Positions 20,601 to 28,692 are shown, counted from the first letter of the stretch. The stretch is DNA of 64,000 nucleotides from Billgrantia gudaonensis (GCF_900100195.1 NZ_FNES01000010.1:1-64000), one strand, 5' to 3'. The notes: generated by a model not told the origin, from the letters alone. Translations and numbers: made by a program.

Positions 20601-21101
20601 CAGGCCTACAACCGGTGCAGGGGGCATATTGGTGGTCAGCGGATACACGAGCGTGGCCGCGCCAATGCCGCTCGACACCCAGCCGATCATGCGATAGTAG
20701 CGCCGTGTGTGGTCAGATGCCGGAGACAGAAAGCAGCACGCTCCCAGTATCAGAACCAGAGTGGCTGGTACAGGCTCTAGGCCGGGGTGCCCGGCGAGCC
20801 ATGACGAGGCAGCATCGGTTATCGGGATAAGGAGTTGATAGCCGAGACTGTAACCTCCCAGCGCGACCATGAGGCCCCCTGCAATGCGCCGCCATCGTGA
20901 CTTGTGGCGAAGCAGGGCCAGAAGGCCGAAGCTAGCTAGCAGTACGGCGAGGGTACCATCAGGGCTCAGGCGCCACTGAGGAGGCAGCGGCAGGTGAGCA
21001 ATGAGGTCGAGCAGCAGGCTGCTAAGACCCACCAGGAAACTGCTGGTGAGTAGAATCAGAAGCCAGGCCTGAATGGCGAGACGACGGTTACTGTGTTCCA
21101 T
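17631..21101 (-). CDS. Membrane sensor PAS-PAS-GGDEF-EAL protein
   Basis: The 1156-residue protein has an N-terminal multi-helix membrane part (~10-215), an extracytoplasmic region to ~425, another helix, two PAS domains (~470-600 and ~605-725), GGDEF (~735-895) and EAL (~905-1150). Its cyclase motif is intact (VRLGGDEF, with RTSD as I-site). The EAL domain keeps GLEALVRWHH, MAINLSPLQF, LELELTEG, SIDDFGTGFSSLSYL and VVAEGIET. It could be bifunctional; which activity dominates cannot be read from sequence. AAGGA lies upstream of the ATG. It is transcribed alone and convergent with the chemoreceptor gene. Its layout resembles 4048-7221, but here the GGDEF site is not degenerate. Confidence 0.9.
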   Translation of the reverse strand: MEHSNRRLAIQAWLLILLTSSFLVGLSSLLLDLIAHLPLPPQWRLSPDGTLAVLLASFGLLALLRHKSRWRRIAGGLMVALGGYSLGYQLLIPITDAASSWLAGHPGLEPVPATLVLILGACCFLSPASDHTRRYYRMIGWVSSGIGAATLVYPLTTNMPPAPVVGLTSMGSVFCLLLGIGLLIMAHQRTYPTLSLPRSAVIAGIIGVTGSLLIWLTSNWMQYHARVAEADKLVNNIADGMEQRVEVRARLIERLAARWLTLGERPSRPIQQVEMRSLMNDEPSLQAIAYLGPESQTRWRVGRTPEDLLWLMDQLTDSATLGWLRQQNELRRRIHWRFPDPERSSHGLLSVTLDGGQNSMLAAIDFAEIVNMQRHLDTGGFTVTYSSHGRTWGTLSAKDWHEGTIPGPLASREVALPGGPMFTVSALDGPLSLTSLPGALPVTFGLLGLVFTYQLIISRALVAIRDAQASALQLSEQRFRSLFTQNPDAVFALDKNGNYRSFNPATESIVGFREREILGQHFHSVISAPACAQEDIKQTETAFRIASQGRPHTYSMCYTRKGMAPKHLEVLMLPIIVNGEVDGVFGIAKDITARVAAEERLRILERSLEASSNGAVILDVREDRKPVVYVNPAFTRITGYLEQEVIGHPPAFLAGDETDPRDIEQIHEAIRLGDSLSTTVRAYRRDGTAFWNQLFLSPVRDDQQRVTHFVSIMNDISERKEQESQLAYQATHDVLTGLGNRALFSDRLAHDVELAARNGQTLAVLFIDLDGFKPINDTLGHKVGDQLLISVSERLRQDLRTSDTLVRLGGDEFVLLLPDLNHASEAEEVAVRLLEELNKAHRVSGHELHVSASIGIAVNYSGLDEPERLLQHADMAMYKAKQQGRNTYQLYTEDLDNKLSRRVTLRSELQEAIEHGQLSLHYQPLLDRENRVVGLEALVRWHHHSKGFISPATFIPMAEETGQIIPLSRWVMRKACQDAQRLVTQGLLAGRMAINLSPLQFHRPNFLSTLRNVLDETGLAPTHLELELTEGILMHDTDGAIDILHALNGMEVSTSIDDFGTGFSSLSYLRDLPIDKIKIDRSFVKSAAKSDKNAAICQGVITLAQELDLRVVAEGIETAEQHDYLMSLGCEVFQGYLFARPMPLDSLSSWLAAPSS

Positions 21102-21463
21102 CTATCATTGTTGTCCTTATAAGACGGTGTTGCTGCAAGCCTTTGCCCAGACGGGCGGAACGAACGAGTAACGCCACATCGGTTGTCACTCGATCGACAA
21201 GTAGCTCTGACAGATTTCGCCGTTATACATGGATAGGCTTGGGATGCAATGGGCAAGTAGAGGGCCGTTGTCTTCGTGTCTTGGTGGATGCTCTGATCTG
21301 TGGCCACAGGCTTTGCTCTGAAGGTAAGCAACTTCCCAATACGGTTGCTGCACTGATGCCTTATCCCATCGGTGAGCCTAGACAAGGCCGTCACTGAACA
21401 GGGTTAGTGAAGAGCTGCGAGAACCCCAGAGGTAGGGCAGTGGGTACCGACCGTGGTGCACTC

Positions 21464-21607
21464 GACGCCGCCGAGATCGACGAAGTCCGATCTGCTGAGA
21501 TCGCCGCTCGCTTCATCGAACGGCACGACATCGAGGCGCTCAACGTGGCGGGGCCGAGCGCGAACAAAGTGGCCGCAGGGTTCCAGAACGGCGCATACGA
21601 TCATTTC
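21464..21607 (+). pseudogene. Possible C-terminal remnant of a YpsA-like SLOG (putative molybdenum carrier) protein
   Basis: About 48 codons end with AARFIERHDIEALNVAGPSA and NKVAAGFQ. The LNVAGPRAS-type ending and preceding helix resemble the C terminus of the cpYpsA-related SLOG family, often carried on mobile elements. The rest of the family is missing and the frame has no proper start. The match is by eye and could be chance. Confidence 0.35.
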
Positions 21608-21817
21608 TGGGGTGCTTCGCTAATGGAAATTAGGGTAGGGTGGTCTCGGAAGGCCCAGAGCGGAGTGAGAGCTGACGAAGGGTGATGGCAGCTCCTGGGG
21701 CGCTCGACACCGGGCATCTTGCGGCACCGACTTTCGTTAGGCAGTGAAGGGCTCTCGCGCACTATCGAATTGGGTCAAGTCAGCAAAATAACCAGAGGAA
21801 AGCGGGAGGGGTTGGGT

Positions 21818-22531
21818 ATGACATCACTGGCAGGGAGCAGGGTAATGGGCAAACCTTGGATTGCCGTCGCTGCATTGGGCGCAGGATTGTTGGTTTCGAC
21901 ATGGGCTGCTGCCGAACAAGGCACCCGGCTTTTCAAGGACTGGCACTACGGGCAGCACATCGATCAATTTCCGCGCAGCCAAGGCTACTACGACTGTTCC
22001 GACGATCTGGGCGCCTGGGCACTGTGTCATGACGGCGTGGCCTTTCTGGAGCGCCAGTTCCAGGGGCAGCTGTTTTTCGCCGACGACGGAACGCTGGTCA
22101 GCGCCGCGCTATTGGCGGATTACAGCGACGATCTGTATGCCTCAGTGGTGGGCGCGCTCGTGCGGAATTTCGCACTGGTCTACGCAGAAGGGCCGGCCGG
22201 TACCTTTGATATGGTGCAGCATATCCACGAAGGGACGTTCAGCGATGAGCGCAGTCTGCAGCTCGCACTGAGCGAGTTCGAGACGGAACAACTGCGGCAT
22301 GGGTACATCGGCATGACGATGGTCGACCAAGCCGGGCTTGGCCGGATTCGAGAATCGGCCAGTGTCGAGGAGCTGTTGCTGGATATGTCTCCCGGCATGC
22401 GGGCGTCCGACGTGTACGTCTACGAGGATGACTACTGGGGGCCGACGCTGGAAACGACCTTCTACTTGCCGGCGCGGCAGTTGAATCGTTTCCAGGAGAA
22501 GGCCGAGCAGGCGCCCGTCGAGGACTTCTAG
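21818..22531 (+). CDS. Exported protein of unknown function
   Basis: This is a 237-residue protein. The first ~33 residues form a signal peptide (hydrophobic WIAVAALGAGLLVSTWAAA, cleavage near AAA-EQ). The mature part is acidic, has two Cys pairs of note (YDCSDDLGAWALCHDG) and ends in QAPVEDF. I do not recognise a family. GGGAGGGG lies about 8 bases before the ATG at 21818; ATG 21845 is an alternative that still keeps a signal peptide. It seems to be a single-gene unit at the left part of the island region. Confidence 0.65.
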   Translation: MTSLAGSRVMGKPWIAVAALGAGLLVSTWAAAEQGTRLFKDWHYGQHIDQFPRSQGYYDCSDDLGAWALCHDGVAFLERQFQGQLFFADDGTLVSAALLADYSDDLYASVVGALVRNFALVYAEGPAGTFDMVQHIHEGTFSDERSLQLALSEFETEQLRHGYIGMTMVDQAGLGRIRESASVEELLLDMSPGMRASDVYVYEDDYWGPTLETTFYLPARQLNRFQEKAEQAPVEDF

Positions 22532-22636
22532 TCCAGGCCTGGCTTTCCGGTTGGCACTGCCGACTGTTTTCTTATACAGTGATGCTGGCAGTGCCCACCC
22601 ATCCACTCGCTGAGAAGCGACAGGAGGATACGCAAC

Positions 22637-22876
22637 ATGACCAACGGCTACATCCTCCTAGGCCAAGCCCTACCGCCCATTGATGTTCCCATCATCTGCC
22701 GGTTTTACCATCCCGGCATGCCCGAAGCAGTGCCATATGGACTGCACGGCTTGCCCAACGCCATGAGCAAAGCCATTCGGCGCTCGGACGGCAAAATCTA
22801 CTACCACGCTGATACCAATCCTGGCAGAGGGGAAATCAGAAGCCGGTGGATCGAGTGGAAACGCTGCTGGTGGTGA
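22637..22876 (+). CDS. Small hypothetical protein
   Basis: This is a 79-residue frame with a strong ribosome site (AGGAGG, about 9 bases before the ATG). It has aromatic and basic C-terminal residues (RWIEWKRCWW). No family is recognised. A further short frame with AGGAG starts at 22899 (MTHFYGGRGNDAKPKQ) and may be part of the same decayed element. The good ribosome site is the main support for calling it a gene. Confidence 0.4.
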   Translation: MTNGYILLGQALPPIDVPIICRFYHPGMPEAVPYGLHGLPNAMSKAIRRSDGKIYYHADTNPGRGEIRSRWIEWKRCWW

Positions 22877-22959
22877 TCCCGCACCCAGGAGAAACGCCAT
22901 GACTCACTTCTACGGCGGGCGCGGCAACGACGCCAAGCCCAAGCAGTGAGGCGGCGTCC

Positions 22960-23560
22960 ATGCCGCGTTCCTTCACCCAGCCGCCAGACTGGACCTGCAA
23001 GCCCGGCGGCTGGGACACCATCGGCACCCGCGAGGTCTTCCCCGGCGCATCGCCGCTCGGCATCCCCGACCTGCTGCCGCAGACCTTCACCGAGCCGCCC
23101 CCGGCGTTCTGGCTGTTGCCCTACCGCAGCAAGTGCAGCCTGGCCGCCCGTGACCTTTGTCACTTCTACCTCGACGACTACCGCTTCGAGACGACCTGGA
23201 ACGAGCCCAACGCCGCGCTGAGCCACCTGCGCCGCGCTGACGCCCGACTTCAGCCTCGACCCGACCATGCTGCGCGGCGCCTTCACGCCCAGCCAGATCA
23301 CTGACTTCATCAACCGCGAGGCCTTCGAGCATGCCGGCGGGCGCGTCCAGTCGCTGGCCGACGAGGAGGGCATGGTCCTGCGCGAGCTCTCGCTGGCGAT
23401 GACCGCTCCACGTTCGGTGGCGCCCTACTGGCGGCAGCTGCGCGACGAACGCTTCTACCGCGGCCAGTGGGCCGACCGGCCGCGCGGCAGCCGCTACGTG
23501 CTGGTCAGCGGCTACGAGGTGGGGGCCGACAGGACGCTGGGAGTGAGGGAGGACAGTTGA
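22960..23560 (+). pseudogene. Frameshifted DUF4417-like gene
   Basis: The first frame (from ATG 22960) reads GTREVFPGASPLGIPDLLPQ and later CHFYLDDYRFETTWNEPN, the hallmark of DUF4417 proteins from phages and mobile elements. Near 23235 the match moves to the +1 frame (ALTPDFSLDPTML), and that second frame continues to 23560 with a tail I do not recognise. One frameshift, possibly with a fusion to another gene end, explains it. DUF4417 has no firmly known function. Confidence 0.6.
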
Positions 23561-23615
23561 TCGTCCCGCTACTGAGAATAGCGCTCTTCTTTCGAGTCGG
23601 TTCGGGGAATGAGCA

Positions 23616-24185
23616 TCACTGGGCATTCGCCCAGGCAGCTTCGAGCCGTTCAATAACGCGGCGCTGCAGGTAAGGATCGCCGCTGCTCATTGTCTTTGCC
23701 TCTTGGTGCCAGAAAGGGATGTGCCCCGTCGCGTCCGGGCTGTGTTCGATCTGGCCCAGCAACAGTGCAAGCCTCACTCTTTGGGCGTCGGCGGGGGCCT
23801 CGGCCATTTGCTGGAGAGCACGCTCCCAGAGCACGACATTACCGCAGGCCGAGTCGAAAGGCGTCGACGCGGCGTCAACCAGATCAGCAACTTCTTCGCC
23901 GAAATATTCAGTGAGAGTTTCCCGAGGGGTTTGCACAATTCCGTTGATGAGCACCAGAGCGGCTACCGCTGTCAGGGCATCGCCGTTGACGCGATCAGCA
24001 AGCACCTGGCAAGCATGCTCAAGGATGGCGTCATCGTCCTGACGGATGGCTTCGGTGCTGAAGGGAAAGAGCGAACCGACCTGCTCTCGTTCATGCTCGG
24101 CGTAGCGTGCGTTGCGAAACCGCTGGAGCCGCTCGCAAAAATCAGTCTTCGAGCCATTGAGATCGGCGCTATCCACGAGCTGCAT
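23616..24185 (-). CDS. SpoT/RelA-like HD-domain relative lacking the HD motif
   Basis: This 189-residue protein is not obviously in a named family. Residues ~55-145 run like the ppGpp-hydrolase HD domain: a helix, then VAALVLINGIVQTPRETLTE, YFGEEVADLVDAAS, and later DAQRVRLALLLGQIEH. In true hydrolases the second block reads LLHDxVEDT; here His-Asp is Ile-Asn and Glu-Asp is lost. It is probably a catalytically dead relative, if the resemblance is real. AAAAGGA abuts the ATG, so a GTG at 24176 is a possible true start. It is divergent from the DUF3883 gene. Confidence 0.5.
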   Translation of the reverse strand: MQLVDSADLNGSKTDFCERLQRFRNARYAEHEREQVGSLFPFSTEAIRQDDDAILEHACQVLADRVNGDALTAVAALVLINGIVQTPRETLTEYFGEEVADLVDAASTPFDSACGNVVLWERALQQMAEAPADAQRVRLALLLGQIEHSPDATGHIPFWHQEAKTMSSGDPYLQRRVIERLEAAWANAQ

Positions 24186-24337
24186 CCTTTTCAGGCGTCA
24201 ATTATCGGGTGAGCATGACGGGCAACGGTCTTTGTGAGAGCCTATGGCATCAGCGAATGCTGATGTCTTCCTCGCTGTTTCCTAAAGCGGCAAGACGTCA
24301 GTCGGTGCGGCAGAAGTCGTTCTATCAGGGAAAATGG

Positions 24338-25093
24338 ATGAAGACCATCGACACACGAGAGCTGGCGTCACGGTTGGCCGGCGGCGATTACTATATTCGG
24401 ACCAAGGATGGTGAAGTCAAGGGGTTGGCCGTGACCATCCGGGACAATCCTGAAGCACCAGAGGTCATCATTGTCGGTAATAAGCCTAAAGTCATATCCA
24501 GGGCAGAGCAGTTCATGGAGAGCGGGAAAGCGGTTCCTCTCTACATCAAGCAGGGGGCTAATGCATGGGCTTACCGCGGCGAATACCGTCCCACAGCATT
24601 TTCCCGCGACGCCGCTGTCATCGAAGATTACCGGAAACACCGCTCCACCGAGTCGATAGCCGGCATCCTGTTCCTGGAAGAGGTCGATGGATCAGCCGAC
24701 TTTCAAGGAAGGGGAGGTTGGAGTACCGACCCAGAGACTCGCAAGGCCGTGGAGGAGGCTGCCGTTCTTCGTGTGATGACGTATCTGGAGCATTTGAACC
24801 CTCCATTCGAGGTGCGGGACCGGCAGAAAGACAACTGCGGATATGACTTGCTGGCAATACGTGGAAAAGAGGCTTTGCGCGTCGAGGTCAAGGGTACGGC
24901 CGGCACCAAACCGGCTTTCTGCCTGACCCGAAACGAGCGTGCTGCCTCGGTGCATCCGGCATGGCTTCTGGCAGTGGTTACCGATGCGCTTTCCGATGAA
25001 CCGAGTGAGCCTCTATTCTTCACAGCAGACGAGATGAACTCGAGATTCGACCTTGAGCCTTATGGATGGCGAGCTACCCCAAAAGCTCAGTAA
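24338..25093 (+). CDS. DUF3883 (PD-(D/E)XK-like) protein with N-terminal reader-like domain
   Basis: This protein has 251 residues. The C-terminal half (~150-250) has the DUF3883 pattern: NCGYDLLAI, then LRVEVKGT, then LTRNERAASVHPAWLLAVV. The GYD and EVK positions match a PD-(D/E)XK nuclease core. The N-terminal ~110 residues, ending in VPLYIKQGANAWAYRGEY, look like a compact beta-rich binding domain of the kind fused to such nucleases in restriction enzymes (SRA/EVE-like), but I cannot name it. DUF3883 proteins are common in defence islands. I use the ATG at 24338 with AGGGAAA upstream; the frame is open further upstream. Confidence 0.6.
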   Translation: MKTIDTRELASRLAGGDYYIRTKDGEVKGLAVTIRDNPEAPEVIIVGNKPKVISRAEQFMESGKAVPLYIKQGANAWAYRGEYRPTAFSRDAAVIEDYRKHRSTESIAGILFLEEVDGSADFQGRGGWSTDPETRKAVEEAAVLRVMTYLEHLNPPFEVRDRQKDNCGYDLLAIRGKEALRVEVKGTAGTKPAFCLTRNERAASVHPAWLLAVVTDALSDEPSEPLFFTADEMNSRFDLEPYGWRATPKAQ

Positions 25094-25459
25094 CAACCTC
25101 TGTCTGGCGCCACCGCCGGCTCGTTCCTCGCCCGCGGGCCGGGCTGCTCCGAGCTTCGGCCCTACGGGCTGGCTTCGCCACCCTGCGCATCCCTGGCGCT
25201 CTGCGCGCTGACGGTTCCGCCTGTTCGTCCCTCATACGCTCCACCCGGCGGGGCCGGCTCGTTCCTCGCAAGTCCCTTCGATGACCCCAACCCCTCACCG
25301 GTGGGCGCAAGCGCCCCCCGGTGCCCGCGGCGAAAACCCCTAAGCCCCGCTTCGCCAGCGGTGATCTGGAACCAATCTGCATCAAAAAGAAAAAATGCTT
25401 TCAATGCCACGACGCCACCACAAAGGGCGGCGCCGTGCAGTTGTCTGCCAGGATATTTC
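25094..25459. other. GC-rich non-coding region with a 17-bp direct repeat
   Basis: No credible gene lies here; the open frames are arginine-rich and start poorly. The 17-mer GCCGGCTCGTTCCTCGC occurs at 25115-25131 and 25253-25269. Several short complementary GC blocks lie between, and CACCGG...CCGGTG-type pairing is seen near 25297-25324. A short AT stem (GCATxxAAA...TTTATGC type, 25379-25398) follows. It could be a structured RNA or a recombination substrate next to radC, but that is speculation. Confidence 0.45.
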
Positions 25460-25957
25460 TTAGAGATAGCCCAGCCCTGCAAAGGACGAACGCCCCTCGC
25501 TGCCCACCACGATGTGATCGATGACCCGGATCTCCACCAGCCCAAGGGCTTCCTTCAGGCGCTGGGTGATGCGCCGGTCGGCATCGCTGGGCTCCGGATC
25601 ACCTGAGGGATGGTTGTGAACGAAGATCACCGCCCCGGCATTGTGGGCCAGGGCCCGCTTAACCACTTCCCGAGGGTAGACGCTGGCCGAATCGATTGTC
25701 CCTCGGAACAGCGTCTCGAAGTGGATGAGGCGATGCTGAGTGTCGAGGAACAGGGCGCTGAACACTTCGTGCTCGTAGCCCTGAAAGAGCACCTGCAGGT
25801 AGTCGAAGACCAGGTCCGGCCGGGTGAGCTTGCGCCCCCTGGCCAGTCGCCGACGGGCGAAGGCCTGGGCGATGCTGACAAGCTCCGCCTCGGTGACGGG
25901 CGCGGTGATGTCATAGGTGCCGGCGACTTCGCCAGCTCTGAGCTTGCGGTGATTCAT
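25460..25957 (-). CDS. RadC-family JAB/JAMM-domain protein
   Basis: This 165-residue protein is a short RadC-type protein. It has the metal motif HNHPSGDPEPSDAD preceded by GAVIF and followed by IDHIVVG, as in the JAMM fold. RadC proteins on mobile elements are usually this short form without the helix-hairpin-helix part; their role is unproven, and a recombination or anti-restriction link is suspected. A strong ribosome site (GAGGAGA) precedes the ATG. It is the last gene of the minus-strand run DUF932, small protein, ERF, YqaJ, RadC, starting 11 bases after the YqaJ stop. Confidence 0.88.
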   Translation of the reverse strand: MNHRKLRAGEVAGTYDITAPVTEAELVSIAQAFARRRLARGRKLTRPDLVFDYLQVLFQGYEHEVFSALFLDTQHRLIHFETLFRGTIDSASVYPREVVKRALAHNAGAVIFVHNHPSGDPEPSDADRRITQRLKEALGLVEIRVIDHIVVGSEGRSSFAGLGYL

Positions 25958-25968
25958 GGTGTCTCTCC

Positions 25969-26580
25969 TCACGCCGCCATGACCATGGCCATGCGGCGCT
26001 CCAGCTCCTCGTAGAACGCCTCCACCCGCTCGGCGATGGTGCGGATCATTCCCTCGTCCCGGTAGGCGCGCTTGACGAACAGCGGCATGCCGGGCCAGTA
26101 GCTCACGAAGTCGATCCACTCCCGTTCGCTGACCCACAGGCCGCCCTGGCACTGCGCCACGTGCTCCTGGGGCAGCTCGTCGGCCAGCAGCAGCTCGATC
26201 TGGTACTTGGGCAGCTTGGTCTTGATTTCGGCCAGCCCCCGGCTGTCCACCAGGCAATCCGGGGAGTAACCCACCCCGTGGTTGAGAATGATGCCGACCT
26301 GCTTGAGGTGGGGCAGGCCAGTGGCCTCGTGGTATAGCTCGCGGGCCACTGGCTCCAACTCATGCCCCCGCTGGGTGTGGGCATTTCCCTGGAAGGCATC
26401 CGAGGGCTCGCCGGTGATGCGCTCACCGATCAACTGATGCATGTAGCTGATGGCTCCAGCACCGAAGCCACCCGGCCCCTTGCCCTTGACCAGCAGGGAC
26501 TTGAGCTCGGACATGGTGACGATGCCGAGACGGGCGGCATGCCACTCGGGCGTGCCCTGTTCCAGTGTCAGAATCTGCAT
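25969..26580 (-). CDS. YqaJ-type (lambda exonuclease-like) recombination nuclease
   Basis: This 203-residue protein begins with the family signature TPEWHAARLGIVTMSEL. It has RGHELEPVARELYHEATG (catalytic Glu region), YSPDCLVD and GLAEIKTKL, giving the D...EIK core of the PD-(D/E)XK fold. YqaJ/lambda-exo enzymes resect double-stranded DNA 5' to 3' and hand the tail to an annealing protein. The upstream gene encodes an ERF annealase, so the two form a phage-type recombination pair. AAGGAG lies 7 bases before the ATG. Confidence 0.9.
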   Translation of the reverse strand: MQILTLEQGTPEWHAARLGIVTMSELKSLLVKGKGPGGFGAGAISYMHQLIGERITGEPSDAFQGNAHTQRGHELEPVARELYHEATGLPHLKQVGIILNHGVGYSPDCLVDSRGLAEIKTKLPKYQIELLLADELPQEHVAQCQGGLWVSEREWIDFVSYWPGMPLFVKRAYRDEGMIRTIAERVEAFYEELERRMAMVMAA

Positions 26581-26639
26581 GACGGTTCTCCTTGATGAAA
26601 TGCGGCATAGCCAGCGAGGGAACTCCCCTCGCCGGGTTG

Positions 26640-27395
26640 TCAGTGCTGTTGGCGGTTGGTCAGTGCTCGCTTGTGCAGCGAGGCGCGTAGCCTGTCGAAG
26701 TCGTCGCGCGGCACCTGCTCGGCATCGCCGTACTTGCCGACGAACCACTCCTGGGTGGCGGAAGGACAAGCAGCGATCAGCTGCCGGATCTGTCCCGCCT
26801 GGAAGGGCGTGACGAGCTTTACCGGTGCCGCGGCATGGCCGTTGTCGTCCTGACCGCGGGTGGTGATGTTAAGCAAGGCGCACAACACATAGCGCTTGCC
26901 GTAGCTGGTGGAGGAGCCGAAGGCCTGCACGGCATTCTTGCTGCCGCTGGTATCGGCCGGGAGCAACATACTGGTCTCCTCGCGGTGACCGTCCTTGTGC
27001 ATCAGCACGCCGGTCACCTGGATACCGCGCTCATGGGTCTGAATGCGGAAGCTCACCGCGAAGCCGTGTTTCTTCATGATCGGCCTGACGGTGTCGACGA
27101 TGTCCTCCAGGGTGGCGTAGGCACCGTTGTTGCCCTGGCCGCGCTCGGCAATGCTCGGCAGTTCGGTCTGCATGGCCGCCATGGCGGTGCTGTAAGCCAT
27201 CAGCGCTTGACGATCCAGCACGCGCTCCTGCATCTGCAGCAGGCGTTCCATCTTGTCGATGTCGACCTCGGGGTTGAGGGCGGCCCGCTCGATTACCTGG
27301 ATGATGGCGGTGCTCTCCTGCAGGGGCTGAGCTGTCGGCTCGGTGGCGAGTTGGCCGTTGCGCTGGCCTTGCTGGGGATGGATGGGCGTTGCCAT
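26640..27395 (-). CDS. ERF-family single-strand annealing protein
   Basis: This protein has 251 residues. The N-terminal and middle parts match ERF recombinases: FSTAM-like AYSTAMAAMQTELPSI, a TLEDIVDTVRPIMKKHGFAV block, SFRIQTHERGIQV and AFGSSTSYGKRYVLCALLNI. ERF proteins anneal complementary single strands. The C-terminal tail is short and charged. GAGGTGA is placed well before the ATG. The partner exonuclease is encoded 59 bases downstream. Confidence 0.9.
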   Translation of the reverse strand: MATPIHPQQGQRNGQLATEPTAQPLQESTAIIQVIERAALNPEVDIDKMERLLQMQERVLDRQALMAYSTAMAAMQTELPSIAERGQGNNGAYATLEDIVDTVRPIMKKHGFAVSFRIQTHERGIQVTGVLMHKDGHREETSMLLPADTSGSKNAVQAFGSSTSYGKRYVLCALLNITTRGQDDNGHAAAPVKLVTPFQAGQIRQLIAACPSATQEWFVGKYGDAEQVPRDDFDRLRASLHKRALTNRQQH

Positions 27396-27405
27396 GGGAA
27401 TCACC

Positions 27406-27591
27406 TCACAGGTAACGGTTGATGACGTCCTGGAGCTGCTCGGTGGGCACCGGCTCCAGCGACACGACCACGCGATAGAGCTGGCCCTTGGCCAGCACGT
27501 GGGTTTGCGTCTCATGCTTGCCGGCCTCCAGCAGCTGACGGGTCAGCTGCGTCAGGGCGCGGCAGATCTCGAATGACAGTCGCGAAGACAT
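27406..27591 (-). CDS. Small hypothetical protein in the recombination operon
   Basis: This 61-residue protein contains LTQLTRQLLEAGKHETQTHV and ends in EQLQDVINRYL. No family is recognised. GGAGGA precedes the ATG, and it lies 10 bases upstream of the ERF gene on the same strand, so it is very likely translated. An accessory role in the recombination module is inference from position only. Confidence 0.65.
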   Translation of the reverse strand: MSSRLSFEICRALTQLTRQLLEAGKHETQTHVLAKGQLYRVVVSLEPVPTEQLQDVINRYL

Positions 27592-27612
27592 GGGATCCTC
27601 CAGAAACAGAAA

Positions 27613-27635
27613 CGCCCGGCCGTGGTGGCCGGGCG
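27613..27635 (-). terminator. Hairpin between DUF932 gene and the recombination genes
   Basis: CGCCCGGCC (27613-27621) pairs perfectly with GGCCGGGCG (27627-27635) with a 5-base loop. On the minus strand it is followed by TTTCTGTTT, so it can end or attenuate transcription coming from the DUF932 gene. Confidence 0.6.
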
Positions 27636-27706
27636 CTATGCCGTGATGGGAATGGGATGGTGTGGGTGGCGAGACTGACCGCTGCTGTCGCAGCCCGTGC
27701 TGCCGA

Positions 27707-28675
27707 TCAGGCGACCAGCGCCATGGCTGACGCCAGGGCCTTGTCCTTGAGGCTCGCCCCCTGACCGAACCAGGCGGAGTCCATGCGGTAGTCGTTGCTG
27801 CGGGCGCGCTTCTCGTGGTCCACGTACTCGGTGATGGCGTTGAGCAGGCCCCAGGCGGTGCCCTGAGCGGTGCAGAGCTGAGCTCCACGCCCTTCGCCAT
27901 GGAACAGCTTCTGCACGCGATTCAGTGCCCGGACGTTGGGCAGCTTGGAAGGGTCGTCGGTCGGCGCCTCGGCGTTGCAGATCACCGACTGGAAGTAAGT
28001 CTTCACTTCTTCCTGGCTGACCTTGCGCTCGGCCAACGTCTTCATGCGGTACATGAAGTCGTCCCACTGCGAGACCGAGATGCCCAGTTGCTGCTTGACC
28101 CGCTGCGGGTTGAACTCGGTGCTGTGCGGCACCTTAACGCCCTGTGCCATGCCATCCACGGCGATGGTCAGGGTGTTGTTGCAGACCACCCGTACCGAGG
28201 TCGGTGTGGCCACCGTGGCCAGCGAGCCGTCACAGGAGGTCGCCAGCAGCAGGTAGGCGTTGACCTGATCCTGCCCCTTCAGCGCCGTGCCCAGGTCGCT
28301 GCGGGCCAGCGCCCAGAACTTGCGGCCGCCCTTGAGCACCCCGGCCGTTTCCAGTTCATAGCCGGCGTACTCGGTCAGGTCGCGGTAGAACTCCAGCACC
28401 TCCTCGGGCTGCACCACCTTGTAGCGCTGGGAGACCACTGACAGCGGGGCCCGAGTATCGGAGCGATAGAGCACCTTCTGTTCCGGGAAGGAGTGGATGC
28501 TGCCCAGGTGCCCGGCGCCATCGGCGATGAAGCGCACGGGGGACGCCTCGATGTGCCAGTCCATGCCGGCCTGCTGCCGCCACACTTCCAGGGATTGATG
28601 ACGCGAGAGTTGCTGCCCCAGGCCATGCCAGGGGGTGTCGCCGACGTAAGCCATCTGTTCGATCTGATGTGCCAT
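27707..28675 (-). CDS. DUF932 protein (phage/plasmid-like protein)
   Basis: This 322-residue protein follows the phage/plasmid-like family pattern throughout: AYVGDTPWHGLGQQL near the start, APLSVVSQRYKVVQPEEVLE, GGRKFWALARSD, VRVVCNNTL and the late GTAWGLLNAITEYVDHEK. DUF932 genes are common on integrative elements and plasmids beside RadC and annealase genes; biochemical function is not established. GGAGGT lies 7 bases before the ATG. Hairpins flank the gene on both sides. Confidence 0.9.
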   Translation of the reverse strand: MAHQIEQMAYVGDTPWHGLGQQLSRHQSLEVWRQQAGMDWHIEASPVRFIADGAGHLGSIHSFPEQKVLYRSDTRAPLSVVSQRYKVVQPEEVLEFYRDLTEYAGYELETAGVLKGGRKFWALARSDLGTALKGQDQVNAYLLLATSCDGSLATVATPTSVRVVCNNTLTIAVDGMAQGVKVPHSTEFNPQRVKQQLGISVSQWDDFMYRMKTLAERKVSQEEVKTYFQSVICNAEAPTDDPSKLPNVRALNRVQKLFHGEGRGAQLCTAQGTAWGLLNAITEYVDHEKRARSNDYRMDSAWFGQGASLKDKALASAMALVA

Positions 28676-28692
28676 GAGAAACCTCCAGGACG

